Positions 6,539 through 7,471 of a stretch of DNA of 7,471 bases are shown here, one piece after another; within the stretch, counting starts at the first letter, position 1, and each line of letters opens with the position of its first letter. The stretch comes from an uncultured Thalassolituus sp. (GTDB taxonomy: Bacteria > Pseudomonadota > Gammaproteobacteria > Pseudomonadales > Oceanobacteraceae), in assembly GCA_913054055.1 (NCBI GenBank), contig CAJXIT010000168.1, positions 1 through 7,471 on the forward strand. Reading direction: 5' to 3'. The notes beneath the pieces were generated by a model. That model made no database searches, was not told the origin of the DNA, and worked only from the letters and a program-made list of their open reading frames with translations. The translations under genes were made by a program, and so were the position numbers.

Positions 6539-7166
6539 ACCAGGGTTCCTTGCTTGCTAATTGATAGGGTGAAGCATGATTGTTTGAACAGTCGAATGAG
6601 TGGTTAGCAAGCGATAGCATTGCATAGTCGCCAATACTATCCCCATATGCATAAATGGAGGCTGGCTGGTGTGTATTTAAGATCTGCTTGATTCGGTTAG
6701 ACTTTTCTTCACCAAAACAATTCTGCCCAATGATGTTGCCAGTGACTTTTCCATTGACTATTTCGATATTGGTACATTGAATGCGAAGGTCGTTTTGCTT
6801 ACACCAAGGTTCTATCCAGTACTTTAAAGAAGCTGTAATGATATAAACCGAATGGTTTTGTTGCTGGTGCCACTTCAGTCTTTTAAAAATACTAGGGTTA
6901 ATGATTTTTTTAATTTCTTCTTTCGCGTATTTAGCACCTTGAAGAATAAGATCTTCTTCAGAGTACCACTTTAAAAAGAAACGAAGATAGAGAGACTTTG
7001 CTCTATCTTGCTTAATGAGTCCGATTCGATACGCAATCAATATCGGTAAAAAGAATGCCATCACAAGCCAAAACTTACGACCCATTAAAAATTTTGTGAA
7101 CCCTGTCAGTGTATCTGACACTGTCAGGGTTCCATCAAAATCAAAAAATGCATAGATTTGTTTCAA
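6528..7166 (-). CDS. HAD-IB family phosphatase (SerB-like fold)
   Basis: This 212-residue HAD-superfamily hydrolase of subfamily IB probably removes phosphate from a small molecule. All HAD motifs are present: DFDGTL at 9-14 with nucleophile Asp9 and acid/base Asp11, the motif II Thr111 in IITAS, Lys155 as motif III, and YGDSIGDYAM at 174-183 with Asp176 and Asp180 for magnesium. The cap region contains a hydrophobic stretch at about 33-50, so it may sit against the membrane. Phosphoserine phosphatase SerB is a relative, but the neighbours and this hydrophobic cap point to another substrate. The start is TTG at 7166, supported by an AGGGA site 8 nt upstream. It is the middle gene of an operon, starting 11 nt after the upstream gene and overlapping the transporter by 11 bp. 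Confidence 0.85.
   Translation of the reverse strand: MKQIYAFFDFDGTLTVSDTLTGFTKFLMGRKFWLVMAFFLPILIAYRIGLIKQDRAKSLYLRFFLKWYSEEDLILQGAKYAKEEIKKIINPSIFKRLKWHQQQNHSVYIITASLKYWIEPWCKQNDLRIQCTNIEIVNGKVTGNIIGQNCFGEEKSNRIKQILNTHQPASIYAYGDSIGDYAMLSLANHSFDCSNNHASPYQLASKEPWYVG
6547..6551 (-). promoter_or_regulatory. Ribosome binding site for the transporter gene
   Basis: AAGGA on the minus strand sits 8 nt before the transporter ATG at 6538 and within the last codons of the phosphatase gene. It supports coupled translation of the two. Confidence 0.65.
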
Positions 7167-7174
7167 CGTTAGTT

Positions 7175-7180
7175 TCCCTA
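7175..7180 (-). promoter_or_regulatory. Ribosome binding site overlapping an upstream stop codon
   Basis: On the minus strand TAGGGA merges the TAG stop of the upstream gene (7180-7178) with the AGGGA ribosome binding site of the phosphatase, 8 nt before its TTG start. This compact junction supports both the TTG start and the reality of the upstream reading frame. Confidence 0.6.
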
Positions 7181-7471
7181 TGCAGGCTCTGGTGCTGTAA
7201 TGGTGGCCACTTCATGGGCAACACTTGCTTCTAGGAAGCAAGCACTGTCTAAAGAAGTATCGGCAGACAGTTCCGCAAAACGCCACTCAGCATTTCCCTT
7301 TTCCAATAATTTTGATTTCTCAACTCTTATTGTCATAGGTAGATTGCCTTCTTTAATGATGGGTTTAGGGCAATATACGTTTATGGATCGCATCCAAAGG
7401 TTTTTAGTATTTGTCCTGTCTAGATTATCAATTTCGTACATCAGTACTTGGCACAACTGAGCACATCTAAT
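7178..7471 (-). CDS. 3' end of an unidentified gene, possibly AvrD-like
   Basis: The frame is open from the right edge of the window to a TAG stop, giving 97 residues of what is most likely the C-terminal part of a longer protein. The first candidate starts inside (TTG at 7456, ATG at 7441) lack a good ribosome binding site. The stop lies 11 nt before the phosphatase start, as expected for an upstream operon gene. Residues visible include QVLMYEIDNLDR and LWMRSINVY near the front and a final acidic-hydrophobic tail. The pattern of a QxLxY helix followed shortly by LWMR reminds me of the AvrD family (syringolide synthesis, hotdog-fold relatives), but this is memory of a pattern with no alignment behind it. 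No membrane span is seen. An overlapping plus-strand frame at 7200-7460 is judged a shadow. Confidence 0.55.
   Translation of the reverse strand: MRCAQLCQVLMYEIDNLDRTNTKNLWMRSINVYCPKPIIKEGNLPMTIRVEKSKLLEKGNAEWRFAELSADTSLDSACFLEASVAHEVATITAPEPA

Noticed and set aside
7200..7460. Plus-strand frame of 86 codons near the right edge
   Set aside because: It is antisense to a minus-strand frame whose stop codon merges with the phosphatase ribosome binding site and which stays open to the window edge; the operon context favours the minus strand.
1..7471. CRISPR array, tRNA or rRNA gene, or insertion sequence
   Set aside because: No regularly spaced repeats, no cloverleaf-like or rRNA segments and no transposase frame or paired terminal repeats were seen.

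Overview
The window looks like chromosomal DNA of a marine-type gammaproteobacterium, perhaps Oceanospirillales or a relative. This rests on a recognisable RlmE, moderately low GC by eye, sigma70-like promoters and short REP-like palindromes. The genus is a guess.

Layout. Positions 1-502 hold no gene I can support: an AT-rich stretch, a GC-rich block with a strong hairpin (about 230-345), and two REP-like hairpins next to the first gene's stop codon. On the minus strand, 2902 to 503 is a two-gene operon: a COG2509-type FAD-dependent dehydrogenase followed after 3 nt by a TrmH/SpoU-family RNA 2'-O-methyltransferase. Divergently on the plus strand lies a small Imm27-type immunity gene (3111-3371), then a REP-like palindrome, then rlmE (3491-4114) with all four expected catalytic residues. 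The two plus-strand genes are preceded by visibly related promoters about 392 bp apart, which suggests the immunity gene occupies a duplicated or inserted unit. No toxin gene is visible nearby.

A 12-bp perfect hairpin separates rlmE from a convergent minus-strand operon that runs in from the right edge. In order of transcription it has the 3' end of an unidentified gene (weakly AvrD-like), a HAD-IB phosphatase starting at TTG, and a 778-residue RND/MMPL-type transporter whose start overlaps the phosphatase stop. The tight spacing suggests joint action: a phosphatase maturing a phosphorylated, probably lipid-like compound and a transporter moving it. The upstream gene may be the biosynthetic enzyme, but that is inference and its identity is uncertain.

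The most notable points are the orphan immunity gene between duplicated promoters, the possible lipid or signal-molecule operon cut by the right edge, and the separation of rlmE from its usual partner ftsH.
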